Both the position numbers and the translations under genes were made by a program. A stretch of 64,000 nucleotides of DNA, from assembly GCA_045599005.1 (NCBI GenBank), contig JAZRVF010000025.1:124001-188000 (forward strand), read 5' to 3'. This stretch comes from Treponema_I sp045599005. Its GTDB lineage: Bacteria > Spirochaetota > Spirochaetia > Treponematales > Treponemataceae. The notes beneath the pieces are model-generated. The model was not told the origin of the DNA. It did not search any database and saw only the letters and a list, made by a program, of their open reading frames with translations. Shown here piece after piece: positions 43,808 through 52,047 of the stretch; within the stretch, counting starts at the first letter, position 1; every line of letters starts with the position of its first letter.

Positions 43808-44629
43808 ATGGAAAATCATGCAGAAAATGGAGTTGTCGTTAAAACGCCTCCAAAAGATATTCCTGCAAAAGGAAGAAAAAAAACGAAAAAAAGAGGTCGT
43901 TTTTCAGTTAAACGATTTTTTATAAAACTTTGTCTCTGGATTGTGCTGCTCTGTCTTGCCGGATTTGGTGTCTATTCCCTTTATCTTACCGTAAAAGGAG
44001 AATTCGCCCTGCAGAAAAGGGAAGCGGCCTACGCCCTTGTAGGAAGGGAACTGGTCCGGTGTGCCGAATTGTGTACCGTCAAGGAAAATTATTCTGAGAT
44101 TGTAACGGTCAAAAAAACCACTTTCTTCGGAATGGCAAAAAGTTACAATATTACACGCTATAACGGTGTGGCCAGGGCAGGAATTGCGGACATTTCAAAA
44201 TCCTATTTTGAGATTTCTGCGGATTCTTCCTCCATTGTGCTGACAATTCCTGACAGTGTCCTTCTGGGAAATGACTTCGAAAGTTTTGACGTTTTTGATG
44301 AATATAAGAACCTTTTTGTTCCCATTGAAGTTGACGAAGTTTTCAGTGAGATTGAAAAATCACGGGACGCAACCGGGAAAAAACTTGTGGAAGAAGGGCT
44401 GCTTAAAGAAGCTGATTCTCACGCAAAAGAGATTCTTACAAGGATTTTTGAATCAATGGGATTCACAGAGATAAAGATCCAGACATTCACAGAAAAGAAA
44501 ATGAAGGATTTTGTTGAAACTGACTGGACGTTCAAAAGTGTTTTCCAGAGATTTGAGACTCCTTCCAACATCAGGAACATCCAGCTTTCAAAGATTATGG
44601 ACAATACTGAATTTGCCAGTAAAAAATGA
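43808..44629 (+). CDS. DUF4230-like membrane-anchored protein
   Basis: The 273-residue protein has a basic cytoplasmic N-terminus (about 1-36), a membrane span (LCLWIVLLCLAGFGVYSLYL) and an extracytoplasmic domain. LVRCAELCTVKENYSEIVTV, then ITRYNGVARAGIADISKSYF, and the IVLTIPDSVLLGNDFESFDV segment follow the DUF4230 pattern (Y---G-V-AGID, then I-LP---I). The C-terminal helix LLKEADSHAKEILTRIFESM also fits. Role unknown. It ends 3 nt from the convergent helicase gene. Confidence 0.75.
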   Translation: MENHAENGVVVKTPPKDIPAKGRKKTKKRGRFSVKRFFIKLCLWIVLLCLAGFGVYSLYLTVKGEFALQKREAAYALVGRELVRCAELCTVKENYSEIVTVKKTTFFGMAKSYNITRYNGVARAGIADISKSYFEISADSSSIVLTIPDSVLLGNDFESFDVFDEYKNLFVPIEVDEVFSEIEKSRDATGKKLVEEGLLKEADSHAKEILTRIFESMGFTEIKIQTFTEKKMKDFVETDWTFKSVFQRFETPSNIRNIQLSKIMDNTEFASKK

Positions 44630-44632
44630 TTT

Positions 44633-45901
44633 TCAATACCTGTCTTTCTTAAAACCAGGTCCGGGCTTTCTTACTGACTGTCCGGGCCTTTTTTTTGCAT
44701 CAGGTTTCCGGGAATTAGACGCTTTATTTGACCCAGCAGGCTTCTTTTCGGGGATAAAATCAGCTTCATCCTCTGTGTAAGGCTCGCAGACTTTTCCTTT
44801 GTGGATTTCCTTCGGGTAAACCACAAAGCCAAGTTTTTTTTCAGTGCGGGCAAGGCTTCTCATTTCAAAGGCATCTCCGATCACGACATTTATTCCGATT
44901 TTTCCAGCTCTTGCAGTGCGTCCTGCTCTGTGGACAAAAAAATCCTCATTGGAAGGCATGTCCATCTGAACAATGTGGGTAATCCCTGAAAAATCAAGGC
45001 CTCTTGCCGCAAGGTCGCTTGTGACAAGAACACGGCACTTGTCACTCCTGAACCGGTCAACAGCAGTTTTCCGCTCCATTTTGTCCTGTTTTGCATAAAG
45101 TGACATGCAGTCAATGTGTTTATAGTTCAGTTTTGAGGCAATGTTCTCAACCTGATCCGCCCGGGATGTAAAAACCAGCGCTTTCTGTACTTCTTCCGCC
45201 TGCAGCAGTTTCCGGAGCGTATCAATCTTGTCCCGCTGTTCTGCAAAAATCGCCCAATGTGTGATTCTTTTCCTGAGCACATCTTCCTTAGGCAATGTCT
45301 CAGTGACAAACTGTTCCGGGCTGAATTTTTTTTTCTCGGAAACAATGGATGCGAATTTGGGTTTGATTGTAGCTGAACAGCAGACCACCTGTGTTTCCGC
45401 GGGAGTTTTTGAAAGAATTCCCGTTGTCTCGTCACGGAGTTCCGGTGAAAGAAGCCGGTCCACCTCATCAAAAACTGCAACCTTAAGTTTATCAAGTTTC
45501 AGTTTCTTAAGATTCGCAAGTTCCAGAAGCCGTGCCGGACCGCCGATGACAATCTGCGGTTTGTCTTTAAGAGCGTCCTGCTGTCTTTTGATGGAAGTCC
45601 CTCCGATCAGAAGTGCTGTGTTCAATCCGCTTACAGACTGAATCTCATGTTTTACCTGTGAAGCAAGTTCGTGGGTCGGTTCCACAATAATCATCTGGAC
45701 ATGATTGTCAGACCCATCGATTTTATCCAGAGAAGGAATCAGAAATGCAAGGGTTTTTCCTGTTCCTGTTTCTGATTCAAAAAGTACATTTCTGTTTTCC
45801 TGTAAAAGAGGAATGATTTTTGCCTGGACTGGTGTAGGCTCTGTAATTCCTTTTGCAGCAAGGATTTCTTGCCACTCGGGACTGAAAGAATAATCGGTCA
45901 T
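44633..45901 (-). CDS. DEAD-box RNA helicase
   Basis: The 422-residue ATP-dependent RNA helicase has TPVQAKIIPLL (Q motif), SETGTGKTLAFLIP (Walker A), VEPTHELASQ (Ia), VAVFDEVDRLL (here DEVD in place of DEAD), CCSATI (SAT, III), ALVFTSRADQVEN (IV), VTSDLAARGLDF (V) and HRAGRTARAG (VI). The tail is short, basic and low-complexity (KKRPGQSVRKPGPG). ATG 45901 gives MTDYSFSPEWQEIL, the usual family start; the extension to 45985 would overlap the divergent gene. It is divergent from the glycosyltransferase at 45950 with about 48 nt between. Confidence 0.92.
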   Translation of the reverse strand: MTDYSFSPEWQEILAAKGITEPTPVQAKIIPLLQENRNVLFESETGTGKTLAFLIPSLDKIDGSDNHVQMIIVEPTHELASQVKHEIQSVSGLNTALLIGGTSIKRQQDALKDKPQIVIGGPARLLELANLKKLKLDKLKVAVFDEVDRLLSPELRDETTGILSKTPAETQVVCCSATIKPKFASIVSEKKKFSPEQFVTETLPKEDVLRKRITHWAIFAEQRDKIDTLRKLLQAEEVQKALVFTSRADQVENIASKLNYKHIDCMSLYAKQDKMERKTAVDRFRSDKCRVLVTSDLAARGLDFSGITHIVQMDMPSNEDFFVHRAGRTARAGKIGINVVIGDAFEMRSLARTEKKLGFVVYPKEIHKGKVCEPYTEDEADFIPEKKPAGSNKASNSRKPDAKKRPGQSVRKPGPGFKKDRY

Positions 45902-45934
45902 TTCTTGAGTGTAGCATATTCTTCCAAAGTGTGC

Positions 45935-45940
45935 TAGAAT
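45935..45940 (+). promoter_or_regulatory. Probable -10 box of the glycosyltransferase gene
   Basis: TAGAAT ends 9 nt before ATG 45950. There is no ribosome binding site. No convincing -35 box lies 17 nt upstream, so this is weaker than the rdgB, alr or murC examples. Confidence 0.4.
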
Positions 45941-45949
45941 AGAAAAATC

Positions 45950-47074
45950 ATGAAAGTAGGTATTGATACCCTGGGTTGTGGCCATGGTCGCTCAGGTATC
46001 GGCAGTTATTTGTTTTCGCTGGTGAACAGTCTTCCTTCAGAAGATGGAATCAGTTTTGAACTGTTCGGTACGGAATCAGACCGTTTTTCTTATGTTCCCG
46101 GCGGTTCTCCAATTTCTTATAAATCTGTCACCAGTCATAAATCTGATTTTTCCAGAGCCTGCTGGCATCATTTCAGACTGTCAAAACTTATCCGGAGACA
46201 GAAATACGATATTGTGCTTTATGCCGGTGTAAGCCGCCATATTGCTATTTCAAATGCATGCCCCAGTGTTATTGTGATCAACGACAATGTTTCCGACGTT
46301 ATCTCAAAAAAGGGAAGCTGGACAAAAACCCGCTGGCTGCTCCGTTCTTTGAAAAAAGCTGATCTTATCATCGCCGCGTCCAAATTCATCAAAAAGGATC
46401 TGGTGCAGCTTGGAATTGACAGCGAAAAAATCCGTATTGTTCTTAACGGGATTGACCATGGGCTTTTTTATCCCCATGCGGAGCTGGAATCTGATACTGT
46501 TCTTATAAAGCCTTTTACAATCAAGCGTCCTTATTTCCTATACGCCTCAAGTCTTTCAAACCGATCAAAGAAGCATGTGGAGCTGATCAAAGGTTTTGAA
46601 CGCTTCAAATCCCAGACAAATTTTCCCCATCGTCTTGTCCTTGCAGGCGAAGCAGGTAACTATCTGAACGAAGTTACAAAAGCCATCAAAGATTCTCCTT
46701 TCGCATCAGACATTTTCGTTACCGGATATTTTCCCCACGACAATCTGAGTGAACTCTGTGCCTGTGCCAACGCTTTCATTTTTCCTGCTGTAAAAGAAGG
46801 TGTGGGGTTGCCGGTTCTTGAGGCAATGGCAACAGGTGTTCCTGTCTGCTGTGCAAAAACTCCCGCTCTGTCCGAAATTGCAGGAGAGTCCGCTTTATAT
46901 TTTGATCCGGACAGCATTGAAGAGACTGCAAAAACTCTTGAACAGATTGTCTCTGATGAGAAACTTCGCCAGACACTGATTGAATCGGGCCTTGAGAGAG
47001 CACGGCGTTTTACCTGGGATAAAACCGCCCAGCGTACACTTGACGTGCTTAAAGAAGTGACCGCTTTGGAGTGA
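45950..47074 (+). CDS. GT4-family glycosyltransferase
   Basis: The 374-residue GT-B enzyme starts MKVGIDTLGCGHGRSGIGSY (glycine-rich acceptor loop). It has an N-terminal Rossmann-like half with DIVLYAGVSRHIAISNACPS. The C-terminal donor domain contains FLYASSLSNRSKKHVELIKG, VTGYFPHDNLSELCACANAF and FPAVKEGVGLPVLEAMATGV, the GT4 EGxGLPxxE motif. It probably transfers a sugar onto a surface glycan or lipid; the substrate is not visible. It is a lone gene followed by copy C of the dispersed repeat. Confidence 0.9.
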   Translation: MKVGIDTLGCGHGRSGIGSYLFSLVNSLPSEDGISFELFGTESDRFSYVPGGSPISYKSVTSHKSDFSRACWHHFRLSKLIRRQKYDIVLYAGVSRHIAISNACPSVIVINDNVSDVISKKGSWTKTRWLLRSLKKADLIIAASKFIKKDLVQLGIDSEKIRIVLNGIDHGLFYPHAELESDTVLIKPFTIKRPYFLYASSLSNRSKKHVELIKGFERFKSQTNFPHRLVLAGEAGNYLNEVTKAIKDSPFASDIFVTGYFPHDNLSELCACANAFIFPAVKEGVGLPVLEAMATGVPVCCAKTPALSEIAGESALYFDPDSIEETAKTLEQIVSDEKLRQTLIESGLERARRFTWDKTAQRTLDVLKEVTALE

Positions 47075-47081
47075 AAAAATT

Positions 47082-47132
47082 CGCAAGGCGGGATGGTCCA
47101 GATTGCCGCCTTGCGCGTGTAGCCGGCTGCCT
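47082..47132. repeat. Dispersed repeat, copy C, in the convergent GT4/MFS gap
   Basis: CGCAAGGCGG and CCGCCTTGCG form a 10-bp perfect hairpin (loop 14 nt). Read on the minus strand, GGCAGCCGGCTACACGCGCA matches the right part of copy B. It also sits where a bidirectional terminator would be expected, between convergent genes 64 nt apart. Confidence 0.75.
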
Positions 47133-47137
47133 ATCAG

Positions 47138-48499
47138 TTATTTTTTCGCGATTCCCGAATTGATTTTCTTTTCATTGAACATGAGAAGAATCAGTCCGCC
47201 CACAAGACAGAGAACTGCCGAGGCAACAGCAACAATTCTTACACCGCCTTCTGTTGTGGCACCGCTTCCTCCGATGGTTGATAGCGATGTGAAAAGCAGC
47301 ATTGCAATACTCTGTCCAAGTTTAAAGCAGAAAGTTCTGGCTGCAAAAAACATTCCCTGTCTGTTTTCACCAGTTTCATTCGCTTCATATTCCGCCACAT
47401 CGGCAACCATTGCCTGAGGAAGAATCCCGAAGATTGCCATTGGGAGTGAGCCAAGAACAACCACAAGAATTCCCTGGACAACGGGTGGAAGCGCAAGTAA
47501 TCCTGTGATAGAAGTGAACGCAAAGGTTACTGTAAATGTCACAAAGGCAAAAAGCACCATACGTTTTTTGCCGAACTTTCCGGTGAATGTGTTGATCGGG
47601 ATGTAGAAAACCAGAGAAAGGGCTGTCATTCCCACAAAGAGGATTGTGTTCCAGCTTTCGTCAAGTTTCATCAGTGTGGTGACAAAGAAAGGAAGCCCTG
47701 TCTGGAACATTGTGAGGCCGATCCAGTAAAAAATGTCGGAAGCGACAAAGATCCTGAAATCCCGGTTTCTGAAGGTTGCGCCAAGTGACTGAAGTGCTGT
47801 GCTTTCAACAGGTTTTGCCTCAACATAGTCTTTTTCTTTGATGAAGAATACTGGAAAGAACATGCCTACGGCCGCGATTACTGCAAGGATTGTAAGTGCG
47901 ATACGGATTGAGACAATGCGGCTGAATCCCATGCCGATGAAGATTCCCCAGAGATATGGTGCAACGTATGCCACTGCGGTTCCCACAATGAATGTGAGTG
48001 AGATCGCTGTCGAACAGTACATACGTTCTTCCGGTGTGCTTCCAAGTTCAGCGTACAGAGCAGTGTAAGGTGTGCAGTAGGCCGTGATGAAAAGGTAATA
48101 CAATGCCACAGTGATGAAAAGCCAGACACCGTTTGCAGTTGAACCGGCGGCGAAAGGTGCGCTGAACACAAGGACTGTAACAACTGCAAGAGGGATAGCG
48201 GCTGCTTTCAGAAAGGGAATACGCCGTCCGTTCCTGGATTTGCATTTGTCAGACATGGACGCAATCATCGGGTCTGTGACAGCATCAAAGATTCGTCCCG
48301 CCGCCGTAATAAGGCCCAGAAGTGTAAGCCCGAAAAGAATACTTCCCTGAGGAATCAGCGGAACCTGTCCTTCGGCGATTAGATCCTCTGTAGGCTGATA
48401 AAAATACACCAGCCAGCTTCCGATAAGACCGGACAGAACCGCGTATCCGAACTGTCCGATTGCGAACATCCACATTCTGCTTTTTGTAAGTTTTTTCAT
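47138..48499 (-). CDS. GPH-family sugar:cation symporter (MFS)
   Basis: The 453-residue protein has about 12 membrane spans. Diagnostic segments are RIFDAVTDPMIASMSDKCKS, RNGRRIPFLKAAAIP (loop 2-3), TPYTALYAELGSTPEERMYC and GILPQAMVADVAEYEANETG. GPH symporters carry melibiose, xylosides and glucuronides with Na+ or H+. Its ATG overlaps the TetR stop (ATGA), and a GT-B-fold gene precedes both. GGGAGGA lies 5 nt before the ATG. Confidence 0.9.
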   Translation of the reverse strand: MKKLTKSRMWMFAIGQFGYAVLSGLIGSWLVYFYQPTEDLIAEGQVPLIPQGSILFGLTLLGLITAAGRIFDAVTDPMIASMSDKCKSRNGRRIPFLKAAAIPLAVVTVLVFSAPFAAGSTANGVWLFITVALYYLFITAYCTPYTALYAELGSTPEERMYCSTAISLTFIVGTAVAYVAPYLWGIFIGMGFSRIVSIRIALTILAVIAAVGMFFPVFFIKEKDYVEAKPVESTALQSLGATFRNRDFRIFVASDIFYWIGLTMFQTGLPFFVTTLMKLDESWNTILFVGMTALSLVFYIPINTFTGKFGKKRMVLFAFVTFTVTFAFTSITGLLALPPVVQGILVVVLGSLPMAIFGILPQAMVADVAEYEANETGENRQGMFFAARTFCFKLGQSIAMLLFTSLSTIGGSGATTEGGVRIVAVASAVLCLVGGLILLMFNEKKINSGIAKK

Positions 48500-49173
48500 A
48501 TTTCCTCCCGCAATGCATTAATAAAAAGCTGTGACATCAGTTTCATCTGGACGATTCCAGGAACGTCCCTGTCCATCTGAAGCATTTCTCCTGACAGTGC
48601 AAGTTTCTGCCCCATTGCAAAAAGACTGTGTGTCAGTGTGTAATAAAGGATTTCTCCGCCATCATTTTCCACAAGGTCTTTTCTGATTGAGCCGTCGGCA
48701 GCGCCTTTTTTTATTGCCGAGATAACAAGCTCTTTCGCATTACCGATTGTGGTTTCATATTTATTCAGTTCTTCAGGGAGAACTCCGCTCCTGTGGATAA
48801 AGGAATCAAAGTAATAGATGAAACGGAAAAAATCCCCGTTGCTGTGGAACATTTCGCAGAAGATTGAAAATATCACCACAATCTGTTCCAGTCCGCTTTT
48901 ATCAATGTATTCCTGGTCTGTGAAAAGGGCGGCCCAATCCTGGGCATATCTCTGCCAGATCTGTGTTGCACATTGAATTGCAAGTTCCTCTTTTGTTACA
49001 AAATAACGGTAAAGTGAAGCAATCCCGATTTCGGACTCCTTCGCAATATCATTCATCGTTACCGAATCAATCCCTTTCTGTGAGAATAAAGAAAATGCGC
49101 AGTCCAATATGTGCTGGATTCTCCGGTTCTTCAGTTCGTCCTGTTCTTTCTGTCTGATTTCTTTAAGATTCAT
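48496..49173 (-). CDS. TetR-family transcriptional regulator
   Basis: The 225-residue protein carries an N-terminal helix-turn-helix: ILDCAFSLFSQKGIDSVTMN, then DIAKESEIGIASLYRYFVTK. The C-terminal ligand-binding part is helical and unassigned. It overlaps both neighbours by 4 nt (ATGA twice), so it is the middle gene of a three-gene operon and should sense something handled by them. Its probable operator is the 21-bp palindrome at 50690-50710, just downstream of the operon's -10 box. Confidence 0.9.
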   Translation of the reverse strand: MNLKEIRQKEQDELKNRRIQHILDCAFSLFSQKGIDSVTMNDIAKESEIGIASLYRYFVTKEELAIQCATQIWQRYAQDWAALFTDQEYIDKSGLEQIVVIFSIFCEMFHSNGDFFRFIYYFDSFIHRSGVLPEELNKYETTIGNAKELVISAIKKGAADGSIRKDLVENDGGEILYYTLTHSLFAMGQKLALSGEMLQMDRDVPGIVQMKLMSQLFINALREEI

Positions 49174-50639
49174 TTTGTCACCAGTTCCACAACTTTGTAG
49201 GCACCGTCATAGATTCCAGCTTTTTTTGCCGTCATGATATGATTGCACATCTGTATCAGATATTCTTTGTGATTGATGAAGTTTTCCGCCATTGCGCAGG
49301 CTTCCTCCACAGAAGAGCATTCCGGAGTTCCGTCTCCAACTTCCTGTGAGCGGATGGCACCCCACATCTCATGACCACCGACTCTTCTGATAAGCAGTTT
49401 CGGTACCGGGTAGAATGAAAGTTCACTTGGCTTTGTTACCAGAACATCACAGGCCCGCATAAGAATATTTGTGCAATAAACTGCGGCGAAAATATCTTCG
49501 TGACAGAAAACATCAATCTTTGCCTCTGAGTTTTCACCGGCTTCAGTTTCTTTCTGGGCAAAGGTCAGTGTTCCGCTCCAGTCTTCAAAATGGGTTCGGC
49601 ATTTACCCTGAAGACAGAGCTTGGAAAGTTCAGGAATCATTTTACAGAAGGATTCCCAGACGTTTCTGTAATCACCCACGTTGATGTATAAAGCGGCTTT
49701 TCCATCGTTTACATAAGGAAGAATTGTCCTGATGATTGATCCGAAAAAATCGGCCTGGGCACCCGCACCACCGACAGTTATCAGAAAACGGATAGGGCGT
49801 CCGTTTTTTGCGCGGGCAATGCGGTTCCGGCAGTCTTCCTCAATGTTTGAAACCAGTTCATGATCAATGTAGTGCCCTGTATAGGCGATGTCATCATCGG
49901 CCATTGGTTTCAGCAGCTTGTTTCCATTGAAACCGCGGAGATTTCGGTAGCCCCAGTAGGCGGATGGAGTCTGCACTGTGTGGAGCGCCCCTTCTGAGAG
50001 ATGAAGAGCCATAGGCCAGTTGTCAGGAATCGCATTGACAACATGAGTCAGCCCCGCATGAACTGCTGCCTGTGAGGGCCAGGCGTGGGTCGCAATATAT
50101 GGTGTGTCTGAGGGAATGTCTTTAAAAAGGGACGTCATCAGTTCGGAAGCAGCCTGATCTACTGCATTGTATGTGATTTTTCTGAATCCTTCGCTGTTCA
50201 ACGGTTCCCAGTACAACCTGTTGAAAAGCCTGCTTTTCTGGGAAAGCCTTGAACCCAAAGAATAGAGATCATTCTGGGATGAAATGATTTTTGTGCAGGT
50301 TGTTTCCGGAAAAGAATTCAAGTCCAGCCAGAGAGGAGTGTAACCCAGGTGCCTTGCGCAGGAAGCCATTGCCATGGAGATGCGATAGTGGCCGAAGCCC
50401 ATGCGGATATTGCCGATTATGATGCTTTTGGGCGGCAGTTTTTCCATCGGGTTGTCAGACAGTTTAAGGACCTTGACACCAAGAAGAGGTGTCAGAACAT
50501 TATTATCTACAGCCGCAAGATGATACCCTCGTTTTCTGTCATCACCGAATTTCCGGATATATTTCTGCTGTGTCCTGAAGGCTTTCCTGATTGCTTTTTT
50601 ATCAATAGGATTCCTAAAAATAACGCTGGTTCTGTCCAT
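49170..50639 (-). CDS. GT-B-fold glycosyltransferase-like protein
   Basis: I recognise the fold but not the family. The 489-residue protein has SIIIGNIRMGFGHYRISMAM near residue 80 (as in MurG/MGDG-synthase enzymes), LITVGGAGAQADFFGSIIRT (nucleotide-sugar domain) and ACDVLVTKPSELSFYPVPKL, LIRRVGGHE, the typical donor-binding region. No signal peptide or span is seen. ATG 50639 is preferred to the in-frame TTG at 50669; GGGAG lies about 10 nt before it. A sugar transferase encoded with a sugar symporter and a TetR gene suggests one regulated glycan pathway. Confidence 0.75.
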   Translation of the reverse strand: MDRTSVIFRNPIDKKAIRKAFRTQQKYIRKFGDDRKRGYHLAAVDNNVLTPLLGVKVLKLSDNPMEKLPPKSIIIGNIRMGFGHYRISMAMASCARHLGYTPLWLDLNSFPETTCTKIISSQNDLYSLGSRLSQKSRLFNRLYWEPLNSEGFRKITYNAVDQAASELMTSLFKDIPSDTPYIATHAWPSQAAVHAGLTHVVNAIPDNWPMALHLSEGALHTVQTPSAYWGYRNLRGFNGNKLLKPMADDDIAYTGHYIDHELVSNIEEDCRNRIARAKNGRPIRFLITVGGAGAQADFFGSIIRTILPYVNDGKAALYINVGDYRNVWESFCKMIPELSKLCLQGKCRTHFEDWSGTLTFAQKETEAGENSEAKIDVFCHEDIFAAVYCTNILMRACDVLVTKPSELSFYPVPKLLIRRVGGHEMWGAIRSQEVGDGTPECSSVEEACAMAENFINHKEYLIQMCNHIMTAKKAGIYDGAYKVVELVTK

Positions 50640-50689
50640 TCTCTGATTTCTCCCAAAAACAGATTTCAATATGATAGCGATATGATTTA

Positions 50690-50710
50690 ACTGATAGTAA
50701 AACTATCAGT
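50690..50710. promoter_or_regulatory. Palindromic operator, probable TetR-regulator site
   Basis: ACTGATAGT-AAA-ACTATCAGT is a perfect inverted repeat (9-3-9). It lies at about +2 to +22 from the promoter at 50720-50748 and about 50 nt upstream of the first gene of the TetR operon. The position is suited to repression. Confidence 0.78.
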
Positions 50711-50719
50711 AATAAATCT

Positions 50720-50748
50720 AAACTATCACAACAATACTTTGCTGTCAA
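50720..50748 (-). promoter_or_regulatory. Promoter of the GT-B/TetR/MFS operon
   Basis: TTGACA (50748-50743), a 17-nt spacer and TAGTTT (50725-50720), with the operator immediately downstream. The -10 box overlaps a further ACTATC half-site. Confidence 0.7.
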
Positions 50749-50780
50749 CTTCAAGAAAGGGAATAATCCCATTTTTTTAC

Positions 50781-50809
50781 TTGCCTTGAATTTGTAAAAA
50801 AGGTAGTCT
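50781..50809 (+). promoter_or_regulatory. Promoter of alr, leaderless layout
   Basis: TTGCCT (50781-50786), a 17-nt spacer and TAGTCT (50804-50809), ending 6 nt before ATG 50816. No ribosome binding site is present. Confidence 0.6.
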
Positions 50810-50815
50810 GTTCCC

Positions 50816-51958
50816 ATGAGAGCAACAAAATCTGTTATCAGTCTTGATAACTTAAAACATAATCTTGAGATCATCAAAAACTTCATTGACAGAGACACTC
50901 TGATCTGTGCCGCTGTAAAAGCTGATTCCTATGGGCACGGTGCTGTTCAATGTGCAAAATGCCTTCTTAAAAACGGTGTTTCTTATCTTGCCGTCGCTGC
51001 AGTGGAAGAAGCGATAATCCTACGCGAGTCTGGAATAATGGCACCGATTCTTGTCCTTACATTGCCCCAGAAAACTGATGCTGACGCAATTATTGAATAT
51101 GCGCTTACTCCTCTTGTTTTTGACAAAGAGTTCATCTCAAATCTGAATGCCCATGCTGAATCTCTGGGCGAGAAAGTTTCCGTCCACCTGAAAATTGATA
51201 CAGGAATGGGAAGGGCCGGCTGTTTCCCGGAGGAAGCTGCTGAAATTGCCGCTTATATTTCCGGGATGAATTCACTTGTCCTTGAAGGGGTCTGTACACA
51301 TCTGGCAGTTTCTGATTCTCTAGATCCTGATAATATTGCATTCACAAGGAATCAGATTGCAGCTTTTTCCTGTGCTGTTGATGCGATAAAAGCCGCCGGG
51401 ATCAATCCCGGAATCTGTCACTGTTCCAGTTCGGCAGGCACTTTCCTGTATCCGGAAGCCCATTTCTCAATGGTCCGGCCTGGTATTACTTTATACGGTT
51501 ATCTCCCGGATCCTGAACTGAAACCTGCTGTTGAAAAGGCTCTTGGTTCGGAAGTTCGGCTTAAGCCTGTTATGCAGTTTACAACAAAAGTTGTCGCCAT
51601 AAAAAAATTCAAGAAAGACCAGAGTGTCTCCTACGGACGGACCTGGATTGCAGAAGAAGATTGCGATATCGCAGTTCTTCCAGCCGGATATGCGGACGGA
51701 GTTGCAAGAATTCTCAGCAATAAAATAAGAGTTCTTATCAATGGGAAAGAGTATCCTTTGGTGGGTCGCATCTGCATGGACCAATGCATGGTTGACATCG
51801 GAAAGAATTCCGGAATAAAAGTGGGGGATGAAGTCATATTGTTCGGCTGGCAGGAAGGTGCAGAAACCGCTGATGACTGGGCTGCAAAAGCCGGGACAAT
51901 TTCTTACGAACTCCTTTGCAATATCAACAAAAGAGTCCCACGAATTTATTCAGAATGA
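50816..51958 (+). CDS. alr: Alanine racemase
   Basis: This PLP enzyme interconverts L- and D-alanine for peptidoglycan. The 380-residue protein has AAVKADSYGHGAVQCAK (PLP lysine, about residue 38), HLKIDTGMGRAGC, SMVRPGITLYGYLP, and SVSYGRTW with the catalytic tyrosine, then LVGRICMDQCMVDIGK. The length is normal. It is divergent from the TetR operon and followed by a strong terminator. Confidence 0.97.
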   Translation: MRATKSVISLDNLKHNLEIIKNFIDRDTLICAAVKADSYGHGAVQCAKCLLKNGVSYLAVAAVEEAIILRESGIMAPILVLTLPQKTDADAIIEYALTPLVFDKEFISNLNAHAESLGEKVSVHLKIDTGMGRAGCFPEEAAEIAAYISGMNSLVLEGVCTHLAVSDSLDPDNIAFTRNQIAAFSCAVDAIKAAGINPGICHCSSSAGTFLYPEAHFSMVRPGITLYGYLPDPELKPAVEKALGSEVRLKPVMQFTTKVVAIKKFKKDQSVSYGRTWIAEEDCDIAVLPAGYADGVARILSNKIRVLINGKEYPLVGRICMDQCMVDIGKNSGIKVGDEVILFGWQEGAETADDWAAKAGTISYELLCNINKRVPRIYSE

Positions 51959-51976
51959 TTTTTTGGAAATGATATG

Positions 51977-52019
51977 AAAAAAGCCCGCAATCAGTTTTCA
52001 GAAGATTGCGGGCTTTTTT
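51977..52019. terminator. Bidirectional rho-independent terminator
   Basis: GCCCGCAATC and GATTGCGGGC make a 10-bp perfect stem (51983-52013) flanked by A6 on the left and T6 on the right, between convergent alr and the P83/100 gene. Confidence 0.95.
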
Positions 52020-52047
52020 ATGTGTCTTTGTGAATAATCCGGAAATC

